Assembly: GCA_019802505.1 (NCBI GenBank)
Contig: JAFMOC010000072.1
Coordinates: forward strand, 3,490,501-3,554,500
Direction: 5' to 3'
Length of the DNA: 64,000 nucleotides
Source of the DNA: Corydoras sp. C115
Lineage: Eukaryota > Chordata > Actinopteri > Siluriformes > Callichthyidae
Shown here: positions 1-33,999 of the stretch, piece after piece
Layout: every line of letters starts with the position of its first letter
Numbering within the stretch: position 1 is the stretch's first letter
Made by a program: the position numbers and the translations under genes
The notes under the pieces: model-generated
The model's input: only the letters and a program-made list of their open reading frames with translations
Told to the model about the DNA's origin: nothing
Databases searched by the model: none

Positions 1-77
1 ACACTGAGCAGTGTATCCCACTACCTCAGCGTCAACAAGTAAACAACTATAGAAAAGGAGCCCCCTATGCAACTTGA
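1..77 (+). CDS. 3' end of a second ttll3-like terminal exon (partial)
   Basis: Reading from base 3, the frame gives TEQCIPLPQRQQ, then VNNYRKGAPYAT and a TGA stop at 75-77. The first 12 residues match the C-terminal region of the ttll3 gene in this window (TEQCIPLPQHQQ) at one-residue difference. At DNA level positions 1-41 differ from about 33,009-33,049 by a single base, and weaker similarity continues for some 25 bp before the tails diverge. The long Lys/Arg tail of the downstream copy is replaced by a short ending. This is seen directly; that it belongs to a complete upstream ttll3 paralog is inference. It could instead be a fragmentary duplication or an assembly artefact. Confidence 0.6.
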   Translation, partial: TEQCIPLPQRQQVNNYRKGAPYAT

Positions 78-232
78 TAAAAGATTTTTGGACAAGGTAA
101 AATGCATAATTAAAATAAACACTGTAATGTTTAACTTTTAGTATTAAGTGGTAAGTTTATATGATCTTTTACTATATACCACTATAATACAACTATACTG
201 TTTAGAAAAACAAACATTAATTATCCTTAATG

Positions 233-238
233 AATAAA
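233..238 (+). terminator. Candidate polyadenylation signal of the upstream ttll3-like copy
   Basis: A canonical AATAAA lies about 155 bp after the stop at 75-77, in AT-rich sequence. It would fit the 3' end of the upstream transcript, but such hexamers are common in AT-rich DNA. Confidence 0.3.
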
Positions 239-449
239 GATGCAAAGCAAAATTGCAGAAAATGTATTTTTTTATTCATTTAATTATTTATTTTCCTTTC
301 CTGATCAAAGTTTTGGGGAGTGCTGGGGTCTATTTCACATACACATAGGGTAAAAAGTAATTAAGCACAGATTTTCTTTTTTTCTGTCTTTATTAATAAA
401 TTTTCATTTAAATTTCATTTTACAATTTAAAACCTGTATTTAAAATATA

Positions 450-500
450 TACAGGTATATATATATACGGTGTATATATATATATATATATATATATACG

Positions 501-531
<31 letters not shown>
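450..531. repeat. (TA)n microsatellite
   Basis: Runs of alternating TA interrupted by short ACGGTG blocks, directly upstream of the SINE head. Confidence 0.85.
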
Positions 532-532
<1 letters not shown>

Positions 533-880
533 GCTTAGTGGTTAGCACGTTCGCCTCTCAGCGCTAGGGATTCCCGGTTCGAATCCCCATCTGAGTGGAG
601 TTTCCATGTTCTCCCCGTGTCTGCGTGGGTTTCCTCCGGGTTCTCCGGTTTCCTCCCACAGTCCAAAAACATGGATCAAGTCAATTGAGTTCTCCAAATT
701 GCCCCATATAGAGTATGTATGCGTGCGTGTCTGTGTGAGTGAATGTGTGCCCAGCGATAGATTGGCGCCCTGTCCTGGGTGTATCTGCCCAGTGCCCGAA
801 ACTTTCTCCACTGGATGGGCATGGGGAACCCCACAGCGACCCTAATATATATATATATAACCCCACCGCGACCCTGTATA
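532..880 (+). mobile_element. tRNA-derived SINE, sense copy
   Basis: The head carries an A-box-like stretch (GGCTTAGTGGTTAGCACG) and a B-box (GGTTCGAATCC), as in RNA polymerase III promoters. The body has the blocks repeated across this window: TTTCCTCCGGGTTCTCC, CAAATTGCCCCATATAGAG, TGGCGCCCTGTCCTGGG and CATGGGGAACCCC. The usual GATAAAGCGGAAGAT tail is replaced by (TA)n and a short duplication of the ACCCCACCGCGACCCT block. The short proteins readable here are incidental. Confidence 0.85.
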
Positions 881-895
881 TATATATATAAAAAT

Positions 896-2225
896 TACAA
901 CTTTATGGAAAAGTTCATTAATTTCCATAATTCCATTCAAAAGGTTAAACTTTCATAGATTATAGATTCAGGACCTACAATTTAAAAGATTTCAAATATT
1001 TGTTTTTACATAAGGCAATCAGCCTGTGGAATTGTTTGACAGTTATGGAAGCCCAGATTTCCTTGATGCTTGCTGTCTGCTTTTCTTTGTTGTTGGGTCT
1101 GGTCCCCCTCATTTTTCTCTTGAGAAATCCCCATGATTCTCAATGGGGTTTAAGTTTAGTTGGCTGGCCAGTCAAACACTATGATGGCATGGGCATCAAA
1201 CCAGATTTTGGTGCTTCTGGTGGTATGGACAGGGGCCAGGTCCTGCTGAAAGATGAAATCTGCATCTCCATTCAAATCCTGATCAGAAGGAATCATGAAG
1301 TCCTATAAAACAGTCTGTAATTAAAAAAAAAAAAAGCAGTTTACCAACACCTGCATCAGACATTGCACCCAAAAATTATGACTGACTGTGGATATTTTAC
1401 ACTGAACCTTAAGCAGATCTGATTCTGTTCCTCACCTGTCTTCCCCCAAACTGTTGGACGTTGATTCCCAAATGAAAGGCATACTTTACTTTCATCGGAA
1501 AAAAGGACCTTGGACCACTGGCCAACGGTCTAGCACTTCTACTTGGCCCAGCTGAAACGCTTCCTACATTGGCTCAGGTTCAGAAGTGGCTTTACCCAAG
1601 GAACCAGACACTTCTCCATAGCCAATCTCCCGGATGCATCTAAATGTGGTTTTTGAAGCTGTGACTCCTGCCTCATTCCACTCTTTCTGTAACATCTTTT
1701 CTGTTTTATAATCTGCTAAAACCTTTTGCTCGTGCATATTATCCTGCCACTTTTTGTCCTTTCACTAGGCTTTCCATTGAAATGCTTGAACACAGCACTG
1801 TGAACAGCCAGCCTCATTAGCTATGAGCTTTTGTGAATTACCCATCCTATGGAGGGTATCAATGGTCTTCTTTCTGGCCAGTTATTATGTCTGCAATCTT
1901 CCTCATATTTAACCGAATTGAGACAATTGAACCAAAATGAAGCAATTTAATGACACCTGGAAAAACCTGTGCAGGTGTTTTGAATTTAGTAGATGATTAG
2001 TGTGTCACATTCTGTTTAAAACATTCATGCCCTGCAAAATCTCCACTTCTCCACAGTATTCAAAATTTTAGAATTTATGTTTTCATGGGCATTATTAATT
2101 GCAAGCACAAATTATGTAAAAATAAACAAATACTTGAAATCGTTTTCATTGTGGGTCCTGAATCTATAATCTATGAAAGTTTAACATTTTGAATGGCATT
2201 ATGGAATTTAAACAAATTTTCCGTG
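896..2225 (-). mobile_element. Decayed Tc1-like DNA transposon
   Basis: Imperfect terminal inverted repeats of about 100 bp flank the element: 896-1007 is matched by the reverse complement of about 2,126-2,225, sharing CTTTCATAGATTATAGATTC. On the minus strand the interior still reads as transposase pieces: FSDESKVCLSFGNQ near 1,465-1,510, VSVKYPQSV near 1,385-1,410, and LNPIEN near 1,140-1,160, with stops and frameshifts between. These correspond to the catalytic segments of Tc1/mariner transposases. The + strand 102-residue reading frame at 1,000-1,308 is an antisense shadow of this relic. Confidence 0.7.
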
Positions 2226-3060
2226 ATATATATTTTTTTTAAAGAGTCTTTTAATGGAACCTGTTTGAGCTTGTAATCTGTATAAAAGATAAGATAAAAT
2301 AATATATGCCTTCAATACAACAATGGGGAAATTCAGAAGTGAGAAAAATCTGGGATAAAGAATAAATTAGGGAAGGTAAGCTAAAAAAAACCCAGCCCCC
2401 AGGCTATGCTCCAGGAAGCACAGTGTGAGGGCATGAAAAATCTTGCCCTGACCATTAAGTTAGCACATTATTTAACATGACATTTGAATTTTGAAATTTT
2501 GAGATTTGAAATTGCTCTGTTGCCTGTTTTGCTCTGTGTTTGCCTTGAGATGGTCTAGTCAATTTTAGTCATTCTGTAGTTTTTGTAATGCCTTTATTTA
2601 ACACTCTGGATATAAGATTTACACAAGAGGATTAAGGAGACATCACCAACCAGAAGATCTTGCAGAAGAGAATGAGAAGTGCACACACTGGATGATGGTG
2701 TGATCCCGGGGGGTGGCAGATGGGCCCAGCCACATCCCTACTGCCTTAGGTATATTATTTTTTTAAGCATAATATATGATCAACAACCTGAATATCAGTA
2801 GTTTAATGTCTGTTTTGTAATGTAATGTTTAATTGTTAACTCCACTACTTTTGTCTTTTCTGTGTAGTTCAATTGCTTATTTTATCCTTTTATTTGAATC
2901 ATCTCTAAAGGTTAAAAGGTGCTCCCTCCTTTAAAACGCTATAACATGCATTTGTATCAGGTTAAAAACAGGGCTGCATTATGAACTCATGTGATGCAAC
3001 ACATGCAAGTAACATATTGTTGCAGAACTGACTAAAATATTTGCTAGATTTGGCTACTGC
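2226..3060. other. AT-rich sequence, no gene recognised
   Basis: I see no coding frame, structured repeat or known element. A GC-richer patch near 2,630-2,740 is not recognisable. Confidence 0.5.
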
Positions 3061-3590
3061 TTGAGGCTGTTACTTGAGGCTGAGCTTTTTGAGTTATTTC
3101 TTAATTCAAATACAATTAAGAACATCATAGCATCACCATATTACCCAAAGAGCAACGGGAAAATTGATAGGTTTTGCAGATATATAAAGAAAGCCTTCAG
3201 AGCACCCAAGTGTGAAGGTAAGACATCGAAAGAGAAACTTTCGAATATAGTTATAGTATCACCACTCAACACCACACAGAGCATCAGGAGAAAGAGCAGC
3301 CATGCTCATGTTTATATAAGACATCCGCACTAATTGTCCAATGAAACAGTATGCTGAACAGACCAGCCAAGCAAAGAAGCACAATTTCAAATTTAATCAT
3401 GTAATATACATTTCCAGTATGTAGAATATAAAGTTAAATTCAACATACAGAGATGTTTGCTATGTACTACTGAGAAACACAGCACACAACTCGTTTGAAC
3501 TGATTAACACAGAGGATGGATCAAGAATCAGGAATGTAAAAAATCTTCGCCACAGACCAGTGGTAATTTAATAATAGGTAATACCTTTTA
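3061..3590 (+). pseudogene. Ty3/gypsy integrase remnant
   Basis: The frame from 3,061 reads IKNIIASPYYPKSNGKIDRF, close to the integrase catalytic-core block ending in a YHPQSNG-like motif with a following E/D position, then a degenerate stretch containing TSKEKLSNIVIV, which corresponds to the conserved region after the catalytic core. Stops break the frame from 3,331. Integrase immediately before LTR-like sequence is the normal 3' order of a gypsy element. Family is established knowledge; assignment to gypsy rather than another LTR group is inference. Confidence 0.6.
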
Positions 3591-3799
3591 TGTTTCTGAG
3601 CATCCATTGATACAAAACACTCAAACCAACACAGATGATGTTCCAATTGCTGAGACTGCTCCAGTAGTTCAGTGTTGCACATACTCACTCACGCCCCGCT
3701 TCTTCTCCCATATCTTCTCTCTCCGCGCTGCACACGCCCACTTCCTCATGTACACAGACACGTCACTCGCCACCACACGCCGCTCTGCACACACCCACA

Positions 3800-5600
3800 T
3801 TCCCTTGTACACAAACACACCCCTCTCCTCCACGTGCAGCTCCACACACGCCCATTCACACACCTGTTCCTCATTTCGATCGGGATCATTCACCCTCTCC
3901 AGATTATTAGTTTCAGGTGTGCCCATCGGCTGGAGAGACTACTTAAGCCGCCGTCCCGGACTCTTGAGCGCAGAGTTTTGTTTGTTGGATGTTCCCGTAG
4001 CACGCCACGATTCAGCGTGCCGCTGCGTCATCCACTGCGCTCCTGTGCTCAGTTCGAGTTTGGCTCTCTGCAGGATCGCGATCCATGAGTGACGTCACTG
4101 TCCGGCGCTCCCGGCCACTACGTCCCTGCTTCCTCCGCGATCTCCGCCACTACTGACTGGCTCGCAGCACGACGCCTCGAGATGAAGTCTACACACTCTT
4201 TTTTGTTTTTTCTTTACTCAACGGATATTTATTGGTTTGTATGGTGTTCCCCCACTGAAGATAAATAATCTTTTGTGTTTCCTTTAAATCACGCTTCCTC
4301 CTTACTCTGGCAGCGTGACCACTCACCTGACATTCAGGTCCCCTGAAACTGATTAAACTGTAGCTGAGGTCATTTCTACCAGGAAGGGCAGTGTCATCAT
4401 TTCCCTTGTACACAAACACACCCCTCTCCTCCACGTGCAGCTCCACACACGCCCATTCACACACCTGTTCCTCATTTCGATCGGGATCATTCACCCTCTC
4501 CAGATTATTAGTTTCAGGTGTGCCCATCGGCTGGAGAGACTACTTAAGCCGCCGTCCCGGACTCTTGAGCGCAGAGTTTTGTTTGTTGGATGTTCCCGTA
4601 GCACGCCACGATTCAGCGTGCCGCTGCGTCATCCACTGCGCTCCTGTGCTCAGTTCGAGTTTGGCTCTCTGCAGGATCGCGATCCATGAGTGACGTCACT
4701 GTCCGGCGCTCCCGGCCACTACGTCCCTGCTTCCTCCGCGATCTCCGCCACTACTGACTGGCTCGCAGCACGACGCCTCGGGGTGAAGTCTACACACTCT
4801 TTTTTGTTTTTTCTTTACTCAACGGATATTTATTGGTTTGTATGGTGTTCCCCCACTGAAGATAAATAATCTTTTGTGTTTCCTTTAAATCACGCTTCCT
4901 CCTTACTCTGGCAGCGTGACCACTCACCTGACATTCAGGTCCCCTGAAACTGATTAAACTGTAGCTGAGGTCATTTCTACCAGGAAGGGCAGTGTCATCA
5001 TTTCCCTTGTACACAAACACACCCCTCTCCTCCACGTGCAGCTCCACACACGCCCATTCACACACCTGTTCCTCATTTCGATCGGGATCATTCACCCTCT
5101 CCAGATTATTAGTTTCAGGTGTGCCCATCGGCTGGAGAGACTACTTAAGCCGCCGTCCCGGACTCTTGAGCGCAGAGTTTTGTTTGTTGGATGTTCCCGT
5201 AGCACGCCACTATTCGGCGTGCCGCTGCGTCATCCACTGCGCTCCTGTGCTCAGTTCGAGTTTGGCTCTCTGCAGGATCGCGATCCATGAGTGACGTCAC
5301 TGTCCGGCGCTCCCGGCCACTACGTCCCTGCTTCCTCCGCGATCTCCGCCACTACTGACTGGCTCGCAGCACGACGCCTCGAGATGAAGTCTACACACTC
5401 TTTTTTGTTTTTTCTTTACTCAACGGATATTTATTGGTTTGTATGGTGTTCCCCCACTGAAGATAAATAATCTTTTGTGTTTCCTTTAAATCACGCTTCC
5501 TCCTTACTCTGGCAGCGTGACCATTCACCTGACATTCAGGTCCCCTGAAACTGATTAAACTGTAGCTGAGGTCATTTCTACCATTAAGGGCAGTGTCATC
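3800..5600 (+). repeat. 601-bp LTR-like unit in three tandem copies
   Basis: The block beginning TTCCCTTGTACACAAACACA starts at 3,800, 4,401 and 5,002, a period of exactly 601 bp, ending at 5,600. The copies are nearly identical; differences include GAGATGAAG versus GGGGTGAAG and CACGATTCAGCG versus CACTATTCGGCG. Each unit has a GC-rich first half and an AT-rich second half and follows integrase remains, so it looks like an LTR with promoter-like content. No target-site duplication or clean TG...CA boundaries could be fixed. Repeated 84-112-residue frames here are unlikely to be genes. Confidence 0.75.
4090..4097. promoter_or_regulatory. CRE-like palindrome, repeated in each 601-bp unit
   Basis: TGACGTCA occurs here and at 4,691-4,698 and 5,292-5,299. 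It is the consensus cAMP-response element bound by CREB/ATF factors. A possible core promoter (GACTACTTAAGCC) lies about 150 bp upstream in each unit. Function is inferred from sequence only. Confidence 0.4.
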
Positions 5601-6099
5601 GAAAAGCTCAACAGATACAGAGCGGCAATATTCAAAGCTGTAGGATAAATAAATACCATTGTGGGACAGTAAAAAAAGTGAATAAAAACAACCAAAATAT
5701 CAAAACTACTAATAAATTTTATTAATAAATCCTCTGCTGTCCATTGAGTACAATGGAACATTCCCAACAACTTTGTAACATTGAGAGTGGTGGCTGCCAT
5801 AGCAATAAAACTAAAGGAACGTCACTTAGAATGTCAGATCATTTGTGTTCAGATGAAGCTCAGGTTGAGTTACAAAATGCTCCTGTAAATTGTCAGACAA
5901 TTATTTAAGATTCCACGAAAAAGTTCAGGTAAGATCTGTTTTAGGTCTGTTTAAGTGTTTGGATGACCTGACTCCCTTTCAAGTCATAAAACATAAAACA
6001 ATTCATAACTCCTCTACGTTACCACAGCTAGTTATGCACTTAAAGTAACATTACAAGTTATTAATTCAATTAGTTCATTCATTGTTTCACACTCAACAC
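5601..6099. other. Unique-looking AT-rich sequence
   Basis: No coding frame or repeat is recognised between the last 601-bp unit and the next SINE. Confidence 0.5.
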
Positions 6100-6113
6100 A
6101 AACAGATTTCATT

Positions 6114-6459
6114 CATTCATTCATTATCTCCCGCTTTATCCTCTATTAGGGTCGCGGTGGGTTTCCCCATGCCCATCCAGGGGAGAACGTCTCGGGCGCT
6201 GGGCAGATACACCCAGGACAGGGTGCCAATCCATCGCTGGGCACACACTCACTCACACAGACACACTCTATATGGGGCAATTTGGAGAACTCAATTGACT
6301 TGATCCATGTTTTTGGACTGTGGGAGGAAACCGGAGAACCCGGAGGAAACCCACGCAGACACGGGGAGAACATGGAAACTCCACCCAGATGGGGATTCGA
6401 ACCAGGAATCCCTAGCGCTGAGAGGCGAACGTGCTAACCACTAAGCCACCGTGCCGCCC
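6114..6459 (-). mobile_element. tRNA-derived SINE, full-length antisense copy with TSD
   Basis: Reading the minus strand from 6,459: GGCGGCACGGTGGCTTAGTG head, B-box, body and GATAAAGCGGGAGATAATGAATG tail. A 14-bp direct repeat AAACAGATTTCATT flanks it at 6,100-6,113 and 6,460-6,473, which is a target-site duplication expected of LINE-mediated insertion. Confidence 0.9.
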
Positions 6460-6696
6460 AAACAGATTTCATTTAAAATTTAATTAGCTGCTCTTTATAA
6501 AGGAATAAAGCCTTTAAGCTTAAAATTTAACTAAAACACAGCATAAAATAAAACATTGCTGAGGGTGCCCTGACCCATAAGAGTCAGGCCAGTGGTGGTC
6601 AAGACCCAGAGAAGCCATGGTGGGAGTTTATTATTTCTGAAAGGTGGCAACCCTAAAGTAGATGCCAATCTAATTTCACAATGATTATATGTACAT

Positions 6697-6768
6697 CAGG
6701 TGTGCCCACATTTCTGGCCCGAGATCAAATTTTTCCAGGGGACAGGGCATCATCTACCAGGATTAATT
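6697..6768. repeat. Repeat arm, inverted relative to 18,365-18,443
   Basis: Contains GGTGTGCCCACATTTCTGGC followed by CCGAGATC and GGACAGGGCATC. The reverse complement of 18,365-18,443 has the same order of blocks. It resembles the terminal region of a DNA transposon but the family is not identified. Confidence 0.45.
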
Positions 6769-6785
6769 TTTTAAGCTTTAATGTT

Positions 6786-8529
6786 CCATCCATCCATCCA
6801 TTATCTTCCGCTTGTCCGAGGTTCGGGTCGTGGGGGCAGCAACCGAAGTAGGGAGACCCAGACCTCCCTTGCCCCAGCCACCTCCACCAGCTCGACTGGG
6901 GGAACCCCGAGGCGTTCCCAGACCAGCTGAGAGATATAATCCCTCCAGCGTGTCCTGGGTCTTCCCCGGGGTCTCCTCCCAGTTGGACTTGCCTGGAACA
7001 CCTCCCTAGGAAGGCGCCCAGGAGGCATCCTTACCAGATGCCCGAACCACCTCAACTGGCTCCTTTCGTCCCTCCCAGATGACCCAGCTTCTCACCCTAT
7101 CTCTAAGGCAGAGCCCAGCCACTCTGTGGAGAAAACCCATTTCGGCCGCTTGTATTCGCGATCTTGTTCTTTCAGTCATTAAAAAAAAGCTGATGACCAT
7201 AGGTGAGGGTTGGAACGTATATTGACTGGTAAATCGAGAGCCTTGCCTTATGGCTCAGCTCCTTCTTTACCACAACAGACCGGTATAGGGTCCGCATCAC
7301 TGCTGACCCCGCGCTGATCCGTCTGTCAATCTCACGCTCCATCTTCCCATCACTTGTAAACAAGACCCTGAGATACTTAAACTCCTCTACTTGAGGCAAG
7401 ATCTGATCCCTGACCCAGAGAGGAGACTCTACCCTTTTCTCGCCTCAGATTTGGAGGTGCTGATTTTCATCCCAGCCGCTTCACACTCAGCTGCAAACCG
7501 ATCCAGTAAGTGCTGAAGTTCGCAGCCTGATGATGCTAACTGGACCACATCGTCTGCAAACAGCAGCGACGTGATCCTCAGATCACCAAACTGGACACCC
7601 TCCATACCCTGGCTGTGCCTAGAAACAGAACCGGTGACAAAGGACAGCCCTGACGGAGTCCAACCCTCACTGGAAACAAGTCCGACTTACTGCCGGCCAT
7701 GCGAACCAAGCTCCTGCTTCGCAAATACAGGGACTGAATGGCCCGTAGTAAGGTGCCATGTACCCCATACTCACGAAGCACCTCCCACAAAATACCCCGA
7801 GGGACACAGTAGAAAGCCCTCTCCAGATCCACAAAACACATGTAGACAGGTTGGGCAAACTCCCAAGAACCCTCGAGGATCCTGGAGAGAGTGAAGAGCT
7901 GGTCCAGTGTTCCACGACCAGGACGAAAACCACACTGCTCCTGGATCTGAGGTTCGACTATCAGTCTCTTCTCCAGTACCCCTGCATAGACTTTGCCGGG
8001 GAGGCTGAGGAGTGTAATTCCCCTGTAGTTGGAACACACCCTCCGGTCCCCCTTTTTAAAAAGAGGCACCACCACCCCTGTCTGCCATTCCAGAGGCACT
8101 GCCCCAATGACCATGCAATGTTGAAAAGGCGAGTCAGCCAATACAAAGCTCTCAACAACATCCAGAGCTTTGAGGAACTCCGGGCGGATCTCATCCACCC
8201 CTGAAGCCCTGCCCCCAAGGAGCTCGCTGACTACCTTAGCGACTTCAGCCACAGTGATGGACAAGCCTCCTCCCGGGTCCTCTGACTCTGCCTCCTCACC
8301 GGAGGGCATATTGGTGGGACTGAGAAGGTCCTTGAAGTATTCCTTCCACCGCCTAATGACGTCCCCAGTCGAAGTCAACAGTGCACCACCTCCACTATAT
8401 ACTGTGTTAGTGGCACACTGTTTTCCCCTCCCGAGGCGCCTGACAGTTTGCCAGAATCTTCTAGGAGCCAACCAAAAGTCACTTTCCAAGGTCTCACCGA
8501 ACTCCTCCCACGCCCGGGTTTTTGCCTCC
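6786..8529 (-). mobile_element. Rex3/RTE-like non-LTR retrotransposon, 5'-truncated
   Basis: On the minus strand a reverse transcriptase is readable from about 8,520: motifs GRASGVDEIRPEF, VPLFKKGDRRVCSNYRGI, CGFRPGRGTLDQLF, CFVDLERAFYCVP and VGLRQGCPLSPVLF. It continues in other frames with FKYLRVLFTSDG and a C-terminus RWFGHLVRMPPGRLPREVF plus GRRPRGRPRTRWRDY, typical of the fish Rex3 group. The 3' end is a GGATGGATGGA tract. A 12-bp duplication AGCTTTAATGTT flanks it at 6,774-6,785 and 8,530-8,541. The frame breaks near 7,600, so the copy is dead. Confidence 0.8.
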
Positions 8530-8589
8530 AGCTTTAATGTTAAAACCTGATTACACACATCATATTAATATTGTGGAATTAGCATAGAA

Positions 8590-8745
8590 AAGACTGTTTT
8601 CCCCATGCCAATCTAAGGGAGAACGTTTTGGGCGCTGGGCAGATACACCCAGGACAGGGCGCCATTCTATCGCTGTGTACACACTCACACAAACAGATAC
8701 ACAAACACACTCTATATACACACTCTAATTTGGAGAACCGGGAAG
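8590..8745 (-). mobile_element. tRNA-derived SINE fragment, antisense
   Basis: Retains the GTTTTCCCCATGCC...GGGAGAACG and GGCGCTGGGCAGATACACCC blocks and the GCGCCA...TCGCTG block; the tRNA-like head is missing and the fragment runs into a (CT)n/(TA)n tract. Confidence 0.7.
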
Positions 8746-8787
8746 AACAGGGAATCCTGCCCACCCGTGCAAGCGACCTCTGCTCTC

Positions 8788-8903
<116 letters not shown>

Positions 8904-9049
8904 AGAGCGTGCAAGCAACCTCTGCTCTCTCTCGCTCTCTCTTATATAAGATTTACAACGACTCACATTGTGTGTGAATATGTGTGTGTATAAGTGCTTC
9001 CGATTAGCGCTCAAACCTGTGGAATGGTCCATGGCGAGCACTGTGTGAT

Positions 9050-10140
9050 CGACATATTGAGCACACCTGATCTACATGTTAGCTGTAAAAAACAATTTGA
9101 TTAAAGACAGTGGATAAACTCTTAGACATGCTAGTACCGCCACCTTTGTAGCCGTTTCCTCTTCTAGTCAGCATAATTTAACATTCATACGTGATGTTAA
9201 ATTTACTGATTTGCAAACTTGTGAATTCACAGTGATTCACATTGTGTAAGATAAATGCATTTATATTTATATTTACATCCGCTCTGTAATTAGGGGCCGG
9301 GGTTAGTGGCAGTGAGCATGGGCAATTCAGTTGCAGTATGGCTTTAGATTGATGTGGCTCTGCTCTGACTATGCTACTAAAATTTATATCTTGTATTGTA
9401 TCTATATATTTAACCAACAAGCATTTCTTTATTGAAAAAATAATATGGTATTTGTTTAGGGTTTCAACATCTGGACAACATCAAGACATAAGGACATATA
9501 GACAATTTAGTCTTACCAACAATTTAGTATTATCAACTTACCAGTTATTGAAGGAAACCAGACTCCTTAGCGGAAACCCTTTTTTTTTTCCTACCTGGGA
9601 ATCAAACCCAATACCTTCTTGCTGTAAGGCAAAATTGCCCAGCTCCCCACTTGGTACGGAAATTAGTACTGCATGCCAGGTTGTAATACATGTTCTAAAC
9701 CTGATGTTTTACCTCACCCAGAAATAATCTTAATGATGATAAGATTAATGAATGTGAGGGCCAAGAAAAGAAGGAATATTTGCTGTCATGTTTTCTAACC
9801 AATACATAAAATGAGCTCTTATGGTATAGATAATAGAGAAAATACATGATTTAACTACCTCTGAATGATCTTAACTACCACTTATATGGCATCATGCATA
9901 CAATAAAGTCAAGAAAAACCTGAACCTGTGTTGCATATTATGACCAGATAGCATACATATGTGGGTCACTTCTGGCTGAAATTAGCAACTGCATCGATAA
10001 ACTGCATGTGGGGGAAAGGTGGCCATAATATAATATTATATGAAAACATTTATTTGGCTTAAAACACATCTGGTTCATGGTTAACGTTTTGCAGACATTT
10101 GACCCTTGCCAAAAATGTTTTTTAGGCACCTAATATCAAT
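9050..10140. other. AT-rich intergenic DNA upstream of ttll3
   Basis: No exon recognised. A block near 9,560-9,690 (ACCTGGGAATCAAACCCAATA) looks like an antisense tRNA-type promoter box and may be an old SINE, but it is too decayed to assign. Confidence 0.4.
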
Positions 10141-10188
10141 TGCTTCCTGAGCACTTTGTACTGCTCTGCATATGTGTGCTCACTTCAC

Positions 10189-10189
<1 letters not shown>

Positions 10190-10258
<69 letters not shown>

Positions 10259-10301
10259 GTGTGTGTGTGTGTGTGTGAGTGTGTGCGTGTGTGTGTGTGT
10301 T
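10190..10301. repeat. (GT)n microsatellite
   Basis: Over 100 bp of GT with few interruptions. A second tract follows at 10,404-10,470. The cysteine/valine reading frames across these are artefacts. Confidence 0.95.
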
Positions 10302-10403
10302 TCACTGCATGGATTGGTGAAATGTGGGGGACAAATTTTTCTGTGCAGAAGCACAGTAAGCAAAATAAATCATTGCTTAAATGTTAAATGTTTTGTTTAT
10401 GTG

Positions 10404-10470
<67 letters not shown>
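10404..10470. repeat. (GT)n microsatellite abutting first ttll3 exon
   Basis: About 66 bp of GT ending 7 bp before an ATG and 33 bp before the predicted splice acceptor of the first recognised ttll3 exon. Confidence 0.95.
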
Positions 10471-10472
<2 letters not shown>

Positions 10473-10503
10473 ATGTATGGATGAAGCAGTGCCCCCACTT
10501 CAG

Positions 10504-33134
<22,631 letters not shown>

Positions 33135-33186
33135 ATGTAGAAGCCAAATCAAGGTTTAATTATACTACAGTGTAATTCTCACCGGT

Positions 33187-33560
33187 ATGCCTATGCGCAT
33201 CAGTCATGCCAGAGTGCCACCCACTCCAGCCTGTCAGAGGGTGCCAGCCTGTCAGGGCACTCCAGCCTTCCTGAGCGTGCCGCCATTCCTGCCACAAACC
33301 ATCCAGCATCCAAATCCGACGAGGTCCATCCAGCGTGCGTTCACACCGCTGCAGGACGTTCGCTACTTCTCATCCTTAGGGGGCGTCCGCCACTTCGCAA
33401 AGCCAGGGGACGAATGCCTCACTTCTTCCGCCTCGCCTCGTCCACAGAGGGCGTCCACCTTGCCACGCAGCCAGTCAGAGGGGGTTCGCCGGAACTCGTC
33501 CATCATGCCTGGCCTGAAGAAAGTGCCTTTTCCCCGGGATTGTTTTTTTTTTTCTTATAT
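33187..33560 (+). repeat. GC-richer block after ttll3, probably transposon-derived
   Basis: A 132-residue open frame with CQ/PA-type internal repeats (GTGCCAGCCTGTCAG). The end TGCCTGGCCTGAAGAAAGTG plus CCCCGGG resembles 3' regions of fish retroelements. It has no recognisable domain and I do not treat it as a gene. Confidence 0.35.
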
Positions 33561-33958
33561 ATACTGTATATATGCATGCCACTGACATGTGTGCAAGCAT
33601 TAGCATGCATGTAAAATGTTAGTATTACAACTATTACACCACCTTGTTTTCAACTCAGACAATTTCAATTCATATAATCCAGCAATGTACAGTAGAATGA
33701 TGTGCACAGAGGAAGCATCAAGTATCGAGGTCTGAGCATATTTATTTACTACAAATTTTTACAAAAGCATTCTTTTGAAAAACCCATAAATTTTTATCTT
33801 TGAAAATGAAAATTAAACCAAATATGGACAAAACTTACATGGTGCCAAATATTAAAGGACAACACAACTTCTGTGGTCTTCTGTGGTCATTACATGAATA
33901 AAAATAATAACAATAACACTAAAAGCAAATAAAAAATGCAATAAATGCCTAAGAACTA

Positions 33959-33964
33959 AATAAA
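33959..33964 (+). terminator. ttll3: Candidate ttll3 polyadenylation signal
   Basis: AATAAA followed within 25 bp by a GT-rich stretch (AGTGTTATTTAATTGGAGTTTTTTGG has the usual downstream character), about 825 bp after the stop. Confidence 0.35.
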
Positions 33965-33999
33965 GTGTTATTTAATTGGAGTTTTTTGGGTCCTGTTTG

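Noticed and set aside
606..845. tRNA gene at the SINE head
   Set aside because: A-box and B-box are present, but the sequence cannot form a full cloverleaf and the copy is one of many SINEs.
3607..5294. Repeated 84-161-residue frames that look like a conserved small protein family
   Set aside because: The conservation comes from tandem duplication of a 601-bp LTR-like unit; both strands are open and no domain is recognisable.
10140..10484. Long cysteine/valine and histidine/threonine reading frames
   Set aside because: They are translations of (GT)n/(AC)n microsatellites, not genes.
33187..33585. 132-residue frame downstream of ttll3
   Set aside because: Low-complexity, Pro/Ser-rich, no domain, in GC-rich repeat-like sequence after the ttll3 stop.
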